Shown in pieces: positions 1 to 7,047 of a stretch of 31,595 nucleotides of DNA. Under the pieces are notes generated by a model. The model saw only the letters and a list, made by a program, of their open reading frames with translations. It searched no databases and was not told the origin of the DNA. Each line of letters starts with the position of its first letter. The stretch's first letter is position 1. The DNA is taken from the NCBI GenBank assembly GCA_964585635.1, contig CAZPEV010000015.1:1-31595 (forward strand). The letters are read 5' to 3'. Source of the DNA: CAZPEV01 sp964585635. GTDB taxonomy: Bacteria > Zixibacteria > MSB-5A5 > GN15 > JAAZOE01. The position numbers and the translations under genes are program-made.

Positions 1-826
1 GTGCGATCTGCCCCAATTCCGCAATCCCGTCCTCCGCTTCCGGGACGCCCTGAAGGAGTTGCGCCGCGGCTTTGAGAGGGTCAGTTTCGTTCGACTGAAG
101 CTGCAGAAATCTCACTAATGTTTCGATCTGGTTCGCGAGAAGATTCAGGCCGGGAATCTTGTCCCCTGACTGATCGATCCGACCCGGCCCCAACTCTAAT
201 CTGACCGCCTCGATCCCCTGCTTTTCCAGTTTATCGATCACCCGAAAAACATCCGGCGCCAGTCCTTCCGGAATTCCGGCGAAACGCGCCAGACCGTTAA
301 GAACTTTGCGGTCGGAGTATCGAATCCGATAATTGGCCAATCCCAGCTTTTCGAATGACTGGCAGATCGCGGCCATGATTTCGGCGTCGGCCAGCATCGA
401 ACCGGTGCCGACCGAATCAATATCGAATTGGGTGAACTCGCGAAACCGTCCGGGGCCTGGTTTGTCGACCCGCCAGACGGTGCCGACCTGGTAGCGACGG
501 AATGGCAACGCCATCTCCGGGTTTCCGGCCACATATCGGGCAAGGGAAGTGGTCAGATCGAACCGCAGCGCCATGTCGACCTTTTCCGGGCCGGGGAAAC
601 TGAAAATCGTTTCGAGATTCTCCGACCCGTAATCGGCCCCTTTTAGGGTCTCGATCTTTTCCAGGGCCGGGGTTTGCAGCGGGGAAAAGCCGAACGACTC
701 AAACACCTCGCGGAAAACCGACACCAGTTTTTGCCGTGCGATTTCCTCTGACGGCGGGTAATCCCGGAACCCTTTTAGGACTTCCGGCTTGATCTTCTTT
801 TGTTTTCCGTCCGGTTGAGCCGTCAT
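1..826 (-). CDS. hisS: histidyl-tRNA synthetase, divergent (alphaproteobacterial-like) type; 3' end beyond window
   Basis: Class II synthetase that charges tRNA-His with histidine in the cytoplasm. The frame is open from the ATG at 826 to the left edge (about 275 residues), so the C-terminal anticodon-binding domain is not visible. Residues 36-75 match the HisRS N-terminal catalytic region. Residues 86-100 (MALRFDLTTSLARYVA) and the motif-2 loop at 119-138 (RVDKPGPGRFREFTQFDID) are of the kind I associate with Caulobacter-type and eukaryote-like HisRS, not the E. coli type with its RPQKGRYRQF loop. The start follows tRNA-His by only 29 bases, and the region upstream has only a weak GGAAA ribosome site. 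Transcription is probably shared with the tRNA. HisZ, the HisRS paralogue, is unlikely because the catalytic motifs are intact and the gene sits beside tRNA-His. Confidence 0.93.
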   Translation of the reverse strand, partial: MTAQPDGKQKKIKPEVLKGFRDYPPSEEIARQKLVSVFREVFESFGFSPLQTPALEKIETLKGADYGSENLETIFSFPGPEKVDMALRFDLTTSLARYVAGNPEMALPFRRYQVGTVWRVDKPGPGRFREFTQFDIDSVGTGSMLADAEIMAAICQSFEKLGLANYRIRYSDRKVLNGLARFAGIPEGLAPDVFRVIDKLEKQGIEAVRLELGPGRIDQSGDKIPGLNLLANQIETLVRFLQLQSNETDPLKAAAQLLQGVPEAEDGIAELGQIA

Positions 827-855
827 AGTCGTGTCGATTTCCGGAAAATAAGCAA

Positions 856-929
856 TACTGGGGGGCGGGATCGAACCGCCGACCTCCTGATCCACAGTCA
901 GGCGCTCTAACCACCTGAGCTACCCCAGC
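856..929 (-). tRNA. tRNA-His (GUG), lacking G-1:C73
   Basis: A full cloverleaf folds on the minus strand. The acceptor stem is 929-923 with 863-857, the D-stem 920-917 with 907-904, the anticodon stem 902-898 with 890-886, and the T-stem 880-876 with 868-864. The anticodon is GTG at 895-893. Position 1 is G and pairs as a wobble with U72 (857). The discriminator is A73 (856), the base at -1 is T, and U20a is present at 909. CCA is not encoded. The usual bacterial G-1:C73 pair is therefore absent. hisS begins 29 bases downstream on the same strand. Confidence 0.95.
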
Positions 930-940
930 ACAATCGGTAT

Positions 941-968
941 ATATTATCGCATATGACAGGCAAGTCAA
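941..968 (-). promoter_or_regulatory. sigma-70-type promoter for tRNA-His-hisS
   Basis: On the minus strand a TTGACT -35 box (968-963) is separated by 16 bases from a TAATAT -10 box (946-941). The predicted start lies only a few bases before the tRNA 5' end at 929. No second promoter is evident in the 29 bases between the tRNA and hisS, which suggests a common transcript. Confidence 0.6.
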
Positions 969-1005
969 GTCATTTAACAGGGCATACTTGGGCGTTTCGG
1001 CGTCT

Positions 1006-1704
1006 CTACCGGCCCCCTTTGGACTCCCCGCTTATCAGCACCGATCCGCCGGAAAGCCTGACCACCGTCGAATCCATCACTCCCTTCCGGACCGTCTTCC
1101 ATGACAGGCAGGAGTCGCCTTGGTATTCTTCGCAGATCTGTTCCGCCCTGGTCACCACCCCGATCGAGTTCCCCATCGGATCGGCAAATCCACACTTCGC
1201 TTTGACCAGCGTCACGGCAAAGAGCGAATCGAGGGTCAGCAGCTCCTCCGGCTCGACCCGAAAGACCAGCTTAACCAGCACGCCGTTTTGCTGTGGAGGC
1301 AAAGGGGGCGTTCGCTTTTGATTCGGCCAGTCGGCCAAACCGGCCACCTTGAGATCATACAGGGTGTTTTCCAGGGTGCTGATGCCGATCCATTCCCAGC
1401 CCGACATCAGGGTGCCGGCGGTATCGACCGCCATCGACAGCCCGTCGGGGCGACTCTCATCGGATGCGAAGTGAATACGACGGTTGGATTTGATCTTGAA
1501 ATACAGCTCCACCCCGGCTATGGAATCCGAGGGACTGGACAGGCGGACCGGAACCGTCACCAGGGTATCGCCGCGAGCGGCGGTCACATTCTCCACCGAC
1601 ACCGACACCCGCGCCCCAGCCCCGACGGCAACCACCGGCAGAATAATACCGGCGACAAGTAGCGAACAAATGCCGACCGTTCGAAAAATCATGTTCATCT
1701 CCAT
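1006..1704 (-). CDS. secreted protein with a cohesin-like domain
   Basis: 232 residues. Residues 1-30 form a signal peptide with a hydrophobic stretch (ICSLLVAGIILPVVAVGAGA). The mature part opens with the pattern SVSVENVTAARGDTLVTVPV and continues SDSIAGVELYFKI. That beta-sandwich opening is typical of cohesin-like domains in secreted proteins of FCB-group bacteria. Two cysteines lie near residues 168-200 and could form a disulphide. There is no lipobox, dockerin, LPXTG or sorting domain, so the protein is probably periplasmic or released. The start lies 8 bases after the WlbA-like stop, suggesting co-transcription. An in-frame ATG three codons later is an alternative start. The biological role is not recognised. 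Confidence 0.75.
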   Translation of the reverse strand: MEMNMIFRTVGICSLLVAGIILPVVAVGAGARVSVSVENVTAARGDTLVTVPVRLSSPSDSIAGVELYFKIKSNRRIHFASDESRPDGLSMAVDTAGTLMSGWEWIGISTLENTLYDLKVAGLADWPNQKRTPPLPPQQNGVLVKLVFRVEPEELLTLDSLFAVTLVKAKCGFADPMGNSIGVVTRAEQICEEYQGDSCLSWKTVRKGVMDSTVVRLSGGSVLISGESKGGR

Positions 1705-1712
1705 GTTATCGC

Positions 1713-2675
1713 CTACCCCCGCCCCAGGCGCCCTCCGACCAGTGGATGCAACCTTCCCCCGGGGACGGTCACCTCGGCGTTGCGTATGGCGTGCGCCAAT
1801 TCAATCGACGGCCGGGCGTCCTCAAGGCCGAACCCGCCGCCGCCTAATATGTCGCGATAGACGACCGTGTGCAGGTCGGTAAATCCGCCCGAGAATTCGA
1901 CCTCTTCCCCATCGATCGTGATGGAACGATAGGTCGATTTATTATCCCGCACGGCGGCCTCCGGCAGATCGGGCCGGGCGATGGATAAATACCAACTCAC
2001 GTCGGCCCGCTCCAAACCCAGAAACCCTCCCACACGGGTCGGTTCAGAGAGATGAACTTCGCTCCGAGCGACCCCTCCGAACAGCCAGATCAGCAGGTCG
2101 AAGAAATGGATGCCGATATTGGTGGCCAGCCCGCCGGATCGTTCCACCTGACCCTTCCAGGAAACCAGATACCATAAGCCGCGAGTCGTGATATAGGTCA
2201 GGCTGACCTCATGCTTGCGTCCCGACCGATCCCGGAGAAGCTTTTCCCGAAGCGCAATCAGCGAGGGATGCACGCGCAATTGCAGGACGGTGTAGACCCG
2301 CCGTCCGCTTTCCCGTTCCAGTTCGGCCAGGGCGTCGATATTCCACGGATTGAGGACCAGCGGCTTCTCGCAGATGGCGTCGGCGTCCACCCGCAGCGCA
2401 AAGCGGACGTGAGCGTCGTGCAGGTAATTGGGGGAGCAGATGCTGACATAATGCACCCGGCCGTCACCCCCCTGACGGCGGAGTTTTTCGATATGCCGGT
2501 CGAAGCGTTCAAACTCGACAAAGAACCGGACATTGTCAAAGTAGCTGTCAAGCACGCCGACCGAATCGCTCCGGTCCACCGCCGCCACCAGGCTGCTCCC
2601 GGTCTCTTTGATCGCCTTCATATGTCGCGGCGCCACAAACCCTCCGGCGCCGATCAAGGCAAAATTCCTGGCCAT
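1713..2675 (-). CDS. Gfo/Idh/MocA oxidoreductase, WlbA/WbpB-like
   Basis: 320 residues. Members of this subgroup oxidise C3 of UDP-GlcNAc-derived uronic acid with NAD, a step towards 2,3-diamino sugars in surface polysaccharides. The N-terminal Rossmann motif is IGAGGFVAPRH (8-18), with SICSPNYLHD at 78-87, the EKP motif with catalytic Lys104, and GGLATNIGIHFFD around His190. Length and these motifs fit WlbA/WbpB closely. The ATG at 2675 is chosen because GGAGAG stands about 8 bases upstream; a longer frame lacks such a site. The neighbouring SDR could act on a similar sugar substrate. The usual partners (UDP-GlcNAc dehydrogenase, aminotransferase, acetyltransferase, epimerase) are absent from the window, so the exact substrate is uncertain. 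Confidence 0.88.
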   Translation of the reverse strand: MARNFALIGAGGFVAPRHMKAIKETGSSLVAAVDRSDSVGVLDSYFDNVRFFVEFERFDRHIEKLRRQGGDGRVHYVSICSPNYLHDAHVRFALRVDADAICEKPLVLNPWNIDALAELERESGRRVYTVLQLRVHPSLIALREKLLRDRSGRKHEVSLTYITTRGLWYLVSWKGQVERSGGLATNIGIHFFDLLIWLFGGVARSEVHLSEPTRVGGFLGLERADVSWYLSIARPDLPEAAVRDNKSTYRSITIDGEEVEFSGGFTDLHTVVYRDILGGGGFGLEDARPSIELAHAIRNAEVTVPGGRLHPLVGGRLGRG

Positions 2676-2810
2676 CTGTCTCTCCTGCACGTTACTCGGC
2701 TCGACTTGATCGCCCTTCAATCATCTATTGCTGATACACCAGCGGCCGCCTCTGCGCCTCCACTTTCCTGTCTTTCGGCCAAAGCTGAGGATGTTTCACC
2801 TCAGTCGCGT

Positions 2811-3560
2811 TCAAAGCATCAGGCTGCCGCCGCTGACCGGAAGGTAGGCGCCGGTGACAAACCGGGCCTCGTCCGACACCAGCATCATGATTGCTCCGGC
2901 GATATCCTCCGGCTGCGCCACCCGCCGCAACGGCGTTGCCGCCGCCGTGGCCGCAATATGCTCTTTCGACAGCCGGGAGGTGGCGTCGGTGATGGTCAGG
3001 CCGGGAGCAACGATATTGACGCGGATGCCGTGCGGCCCCAACTCCATCGCCAGCGACTTCATCAGGCCGTCCACCGCCGACTTGACGGTTGTATGGGCGC
3101 TGAAACCGGGAGCGGCGTGGCGCGATAAGCCGCTGGAGACGCCGATGATGCAGCCGGATTTGCGGCCGATCATCGCCGGCAACGCCGCCTGGAGAGGATA
3201 AAAGAAGCCCTGCAGCTCCCCCATGACCTTCCCTTCGAAATCGCCGTAGCTTAGGTTGACGAACGGCTTGAACGGAACCTCGGCGCCGGCGTTCAGAATC
3301 AGAAAGTCAATCGGGCCCAGCTCCGCCACCGTCTGTCCCACCATCCGCTTCACTTCATCCTCGCGGCGGACGTCGGCCTTGACCATGAAACATCGTCCGC
3401 CCGACTTCGTAATATCATCGCAGACCGCCTTGGCGGCCGCCTCGCTCTTGGCATAATTGACCGCAACCGCCGCGCCATGACGGGCCAGCAACCTGGCCGT
3501 CGCGGCGCCGATTCCACGGCTGGCGCCGGTTACCAGGGCGACTTTCCCGGTAAGGTGCAT
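2811..3560 (-). CDS. short-chain dehydrogenase/reductase, FabG-like, with His in place of catalytic Tyr
   Basis: 249 residues, the usual length for a classical SDR. The cofactor motif TGASRGIG is at 11-18 and NAG at 90-92. The catalytic Ser lies at 142-143 (GVSSG), and the C-terminal VTGAYLPVSGG pattern is typical. Where the family has YxxxK the sequence reads HTTVK (156-160). The serine-to-position spacing of 13 and the following SAVDGL align it securely, so the general acid/base Tyr is replaced by His. NADP use is plausible but not certain. The gene is divergent from the CsgG-OmpA gene and lies 135 bases upstream of the WlbA-like gene on the same strand. A ketoreductase or sugar-modifying role is possible, and activity may be altered. 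Confidence 0.88.
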   Translation of the reverse strand: MHLTGKVALVTGASRGIGAATARLLARHGAAVAVNYAKSEAAAKAVCDDITKSGGRCFMVKADVRREDEVKRMVGQTVAELGPIDFLILNAGAEVPFKPFVNLSYGDFEGKVMGELQGFFYPLQAALPAMIGRKSGCIIGVSSGLSRHAAPGFSAHTTVKSAVDGLMKSLAMELGPHGIRVNIVAPGLTITDATSRLSKEHIAATAAATPLRRVAQPEDIAGAIMMLVSDEARFVTGAYLPVSGGSLML

Positions 3561-3682
3561 ATCCGTCTAATCCTCATCTTTGAGTGATGTCATAATCAAC
3601 CCGCCAAAATACCCTCCCCGCGACGATTTGACAAGCAGAATACCGTCGCCAGACCGATTCGGTTCGCAGAGCAAGAATACTA

Positions 3683-3711
3683 TTGACTCCGGGGTTAGGG
3701 CATCGTTAGAT
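3683..3711 (+). promoter_or_regulatory. possible promoter for the CsgG-OmpA gene
   Basis: TTGACT (3683-3688) is followed after 17 bases by TTAGAT (3706-3711), about 70 bases before the start codon at 3779. The -35 box and the spacing are good and the -10 box is weak. No other candidate in the divergent intergenic region was clearly better. Confidence 0.35.
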
Positions 3712-3778
3712 TAGGTTTCGCCAAGACAGGACGTGCAAATCACGGACAGTCATAACCTTCAGCACGAGGGGATCACAT

Positions 3779-5569
3779 ATGATCAAATCAAACTCTATGA
3801 GGGTGCTGGCGCTCCTCATGGCGACCACGTTGCTTCTGAGCGCCGCCGCCATGGCGGACATGAAAGACAAGGTCGGCTACCAGGGGAACAAAGCGCGCAT
3901 CACCGTCGGAACTATTAAGGCCAAGGCCGACGATTGTTCCAGCGACATGGCGGCATCGATTGGGGAAATGCTGTCCACGTCGCTGGCCAAGAGCGACAAG
4001 TTTATCGTGCTCGCCAGCCAGGAAGAAGTCGCCGAACTGGCCGATGAAATCGAACTGGGACAATCGGAATATGTCGAGGAAGGCCGGGGCGCAGACAAAG
4101 GATTGATGGAAGGGGCGGATATTCTCGTCACCGGCGCCGTGACCGCTTTCGAGCCGGAGGCCGGCGGCAGCGGCGGCGGCCTGGGAGCACTCAAGAAAAA
4201 AGCCTTCGGCAAAGTCGGCATGGAAACCAAGACCGCCAAGGTCATCATGGACATCAAACTCATCGATATCCGCACCCGCCGGATAATCAAGGCCACCGCC
4301 ATCGAGGCCAAGTCGACCAGTTGGGGTACCGATGTCGCCGGCGGCGGCTGGGGCGAGGAACTCGTCATGGCCGGCGCCATGGGCGTATACTCCAATCAAC
4401 CGATGGAAAAGGCCATCCGTGCCCTCCTGGTGAAAAGCGTGAAAGAGATTGAAAAGGAAACGCCGGAGGAATATTACCGTTACCAGGGTAAGGGGGAATA
4501 CACCAAGGAATATGGCGCCCCGGCCGGCGGCCCCGGCCAGGCGGCTGAGGCCGGTGCGGGCGGCGGTGGAAGCGGCGCCTCGGCCGGTTCACGCGGCGGC
4601 GCCGTGAAAGCCGAAAACATGAGTCTGTATACCAAGTATGATTTTATCCCCGGCGACAAGACCATCTTCTACGATGACCTTGCAGGGGAAGAAGTCGGTG
4701 AATTCCCCTCCCGTTGGAAGCTGGCCGAGGGGGTTTTTGAAGTTGCCAAGAAGGGGGATATGACCCTGGTCATGTGCAGCGATGAAGGCACGCTGCGGCC
4801 GAAGATGACCCCGGGATTGCCGGATAAATTCACCGTGGAATGGGAAATCTACAGCAACGGGGCCGATCAGAAGGGGCATTGGTATTATCTCCATGTCCTC
4901 GACGCCAATGAAAAGACAATCGCCTCGTTTGACTTGACCGACGGCACCAACACCAGAGTAACGATTTTTGACAAGGAAAAAGCCTCCAAGGAATTGCCCT
5001 CAAAACTTGGCCGAGGGATTCATACCATGCGGATCATGGCCACCAAGACCACCATGAAATGCTACGTCGACAACGAGCGGGTGGCTAATATTCCGGATCT
5101 CGAATATTTCGAACCGGCGGCCTTCACCGTCCATTGCGATCCTTGGGACGAGCAGGGCAATCCGATGCTCTTCGGAAAGTTCCGCGTGGCCGAAGGGGGC
5201 AAGTCGATGCGCCAGCAGTTGGACGAAACCGGCAAGATAATCACGCATGGCATTCTGTTTGATTCCGGCTCCGATGTCATCAAAGGCGAATCATTCAAGA
5301 CCCTGGCTGAAATCGGCCAACTTCTGACCGATGATCCCGCCTTGCGCCTGGCGATTCAGGGCCACACCGACAGCGACGGCGAAGATGCCTACAATCAGGA
5401 CCTGAGCCAGCGGCGGGCGGCCTCGGTGAAGGCGTATCTGGTGAGCAACAGCCAGGTTGATGCCGCCCGACTGGAATCGAGCGGATTTGGCGAAACCAAG
5501 CCGATTGATGTCAACACCACGCCCGAAGGGAAAGCCAACAATCGCCGCGTCGAGCTGGTGAAACTGTAA
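3779..5569 (+). CDS. CsgG-like domain fused to a C-terminal OmpA peptidoglycan-binding domain
   Basis: 596 residues. Residues 1-26 are a signal peptide ending in AMA with no lipobox cysteine. Residues about 38-225 resemble the CsgG/curli-export family: variable N-terminal strand, MLSTSLAKSDKFIVLA at 64-79, GADILVTGAVTAFE at 112-125, and KVIMDIKLIDIRTRRII at 154-170. A Gly/Ala-rich linker covers 246-275. Residues about 295-470 look like a beta-sandwich sugar- or protein-binding domain (DUF1080/laminin-G-like, tentative). Residues 490-596 are an OmpA domain with GHTDSDGEDAYN and LSQRRAASVKAYL. The protein probably sits in the periplasm bound to peptidoglycan, though classical CsgG is an outer-membrane lipoprotein. 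Start: GAGGGGA stands about 8 bases upstream. No CsgA, CsgB, CsgE or CsgF gene is nearby. Confidence 0.85.
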   Translation: MIKSNSMRVLALLMATTLLLSAAAMADMKDKVGYQGNKARITVGTIKAKADDCSSDMAASIGEMLSTSLAKSDKFIVLASQEEVAELADEIELGQSEYVEEGRGADKGLMEGADILVTGAVTAFEPEAGGSGGGLGALKKKAFGKVGMETKTAKVIMDIKLIDIRTRRIIKATAIEAKSTSWGTDVAGGGWGEELVMAGAMGVYSNQPMEKAIRALLVKSVKEIEKETPEEYYRYQGKGEYTKEYGAPAGGPGQAAEAGAGGGGSGASAGSRGGAVKAENMSLYTKYDFIPGDKTIFYDDLAGEEVGEFPSRWKLAEGVFEVAKKGDMTLVMCSDEGTLRPKMTPGLPDKFTVEWEIYSNGADQKGHWYYLHVLDANEKTIASFDLTDGTNTRVTIFDKEKASKELPSKLGRGIHTMRIMATKTTMKCYVDNERVANIPDLEYFEPAAFTVHCDPWDEQGNPMLFGKFRVAEGGKSMRQQLDETGKIITHGILFDSGSDVIKGESFKTLAEIGQLLTDDPALRLAIQGHTDSDGEDAYNQDLSQRRAASVKAYLVSNSQVDAARLESSGFGETKPIDVNTTPEGKANNRRVELVKL

Positions 5570-5644
5570 TCGCCGCCGGCTGCGAATTTGTGGGGCGGGA
5601 ATTCGCCGCGACGGGCGCTCCCGCCGGCCGCCTGAGGAATAATC

Positions 5645-6277
5645 GTGCCTAAGAAACATTTTCTGATCGACGGTTTGGCGATGCTGGTCCTGCTCGTTAC
5701 TGCGCTGCAAGCCGAGGGGGTTGAGGGTCGATGGCTGGTCGGTGGATATGTCGGCTATGGGGCGGCCTCAGAATATGTCCCTGATCGGGGAAGATACATC
5801 GACACGTTCATGACCAATGCCGACCCCGGCACCCCCGGCTTCGGAATTATGGCCACGCGAGCCTTGACGCAACATCTCGGCCTCGGCGGTGAAATCACGT
5901 TACAGGTCTATACCTGGACGTCGCATCCCTATGGCATCAACATCGGCCCGATTTACTGGCCCAAGCGGGGACAAGCATCGGATGACGAAGGCCCCTCCGG
6001 CACCGATGTTCAATACAATGCTCTGGTGCACGCCCGGTATTTGACCGGTTTGTCCAAAGCCATGCAGTGGTCGTTTCTTCTCGGCGGTGGGATGTATAGC
6101 TATGGCAAGATGCGCCTCGGCTTCCATGGCGGCATATTGGGACGATTCCCCGTGACGAATGCGGCTACTCTGTTCATCGGGCCTCGATGCCATATTATCC
6201 CGCAACCATCGACCTGGGGGGCAATCGTGCAATTCGTGGTTGGCATCGACTGGTCCGTTGGGAAGAAACAGCCGTAG
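5645..6277 (+). CDS. predicted small outer-membrane beta-barrel protein
   Basis: 210 residues, starting at GTG with GAGGAA about 7 bases upstream. Residues 1-24 form a signal peptide (hydrophobic LAMLVLLVTA, then LQAEG). The rest alternates Gly/aromatic strands such as GGYVGYGAASEY, LGLGGEITLQVYT, FLLGGGMYSYG and a last strand IVQFVVGIDWSVG. These suggest a small barrel of the OmpA/OmpW size class. The final residue is not aromatic, which is a little unusual for a BAM substrate. It follows the CsgG-OmpA gene by 75 bases and is probably co-transcribed. I do not recognise a specific family; some lineage-specific porin-like proteins look like this. Confidence 0.65.
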   Translation: MPKKHFLIDGLAMLVLLVTALQAEGVEGRWLVGGYVGYGAASEYVPDRGRYIDTFMTNADPGTPGFGIMATRALTQHLGLGGEITLQVYTWTSHPYGINIGPIYWPKRGQASDDEGPSGTDVQYNALVHARYLTGLSKAMQWSFLLGGGMYSYGKMRLGFHGGILGRFPVTNAATLFIGPRCHIIPQPSTWGAIVQFVVGIDWSVGKKQP

Positions 6278-6450
6278 CCGCGACCGGGTGCAGGCCTCGC
6301 TCCTGCCATGACGGCGGCCGCCCAAAGAAAAATCTTGCCTGCCTGCTAAAACAGCCGATAACTTTATCATCTTGAAGCAAACGGAGAGTTGCCGACGCCA
6401 GGCCATCGGCGACTCTCTTGACCTGATTGCCTGCAGCCAAAGGAGAACCT

Positions 6451-7047
6451 GTGAAACGAGCACTCCTTCTTCTTCTCGTCATCATCATTGCCGCCGGATG
6501 CGGTTCGTCCCGAAAGGTCACCCGCCTTGATCCGGGGACCGTGACCGATGTCAGCGGCCGCTGGAATGATACCGACGCTCGCCTGGTGGCCGAAAAAATG
6601 ATTTCCGACTGCCTCGCCCGGCCCTGGCTGGCCAATTTCACTTCGACTTCGGCGGGTAAACCGATTGTCACCGTCGGCACCATCCGCAACAACAGCAGCG
6701 AACATATCGACACCGAAACCTTCACCACCGACTTTGAGCGGGAGCTGCTGAATTCCGGCCAGGTTCGCTTTGTCGCCGCGCGCGGCCAGCGGGATGAAAT
6801 TCGCGACGAACGGCTGGACCAGCGGGATTATGCGTCTCAGGAAACGATGAAGCAGATTCGCAACGAGACCGGGGCCGACTTCATTCTGCTCGGCTCGATC
6901 AAGACCATCGTCGACGAGGTGGCGGGACTCCGCGTGGTCTTCTACCAGACCGATCTGGAGCTTATCAATATTGAGACCAATGAAAAAGTGTGGATCGGGA
7001 CCGAAAAGATCAAGAAAGAGATATCCAAAGACAAGACCAAGTGGTAA
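6451..7047 (+). CDS. LpoB-like penicillin-binding-protein activator lipoprotein
   Basis: 198 residues. The GTG at 6451 follows a clear AAAGGAG site by 6 bases; a longer frame from a TTG has no such site. The lipoprotein signal ends with IIIAAGC, acylated Cys at residue 17. The mature part carries LpoB-family features: sequential RWNDTDARLVAEKMISDCL, KPIVTVGTIRNNSSEHIDT, FERELLNSGQVRFVA, and GADFILLGSIKTIVDE. In Enterobacteria LpoB crosses the periplasm to stimulate the synthase PBP1B. LpoB also has a TolB/CsgG-like N-terminal fold, so it parallels the CsgG-like gene upstream. It overlaps the next lipoprotein gene, an arrangement seen in other bacteria where lpoB and COG3014 genes are neighbours. 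The target synthase is not in this window. Confidence 0.85.
   Translation: MKRALLLLLVIIIAAGCGSSRKVTRLDPGTVTDVSGRWNDTDARLVAEKMISDCLARPWLANFTSTSAGKPIVTVGTIRNNSSEHIDTETFTTDFERELLNSGQVRFVAARGQRDEIRDERLDQRDYASQETMKQIRNETGADFILLGSIKTIVDEVAGLRVVFYQTDLELINIETNEKVWIGTEKIKKEISKDKTKW

Noticed and set aside
2211..3128. A 305-codon plus-strand frame across the dehydrogenase region
   Set aside because: It spans the ends of two well-supported minus-strand enzymes and shows no domain.
5569..5640. Terminator after the CsgG-OmpA gene
   Set aside because: GC-rich inverted sequence is present but there is no T-run, and the next gene follows closely on the same strand.
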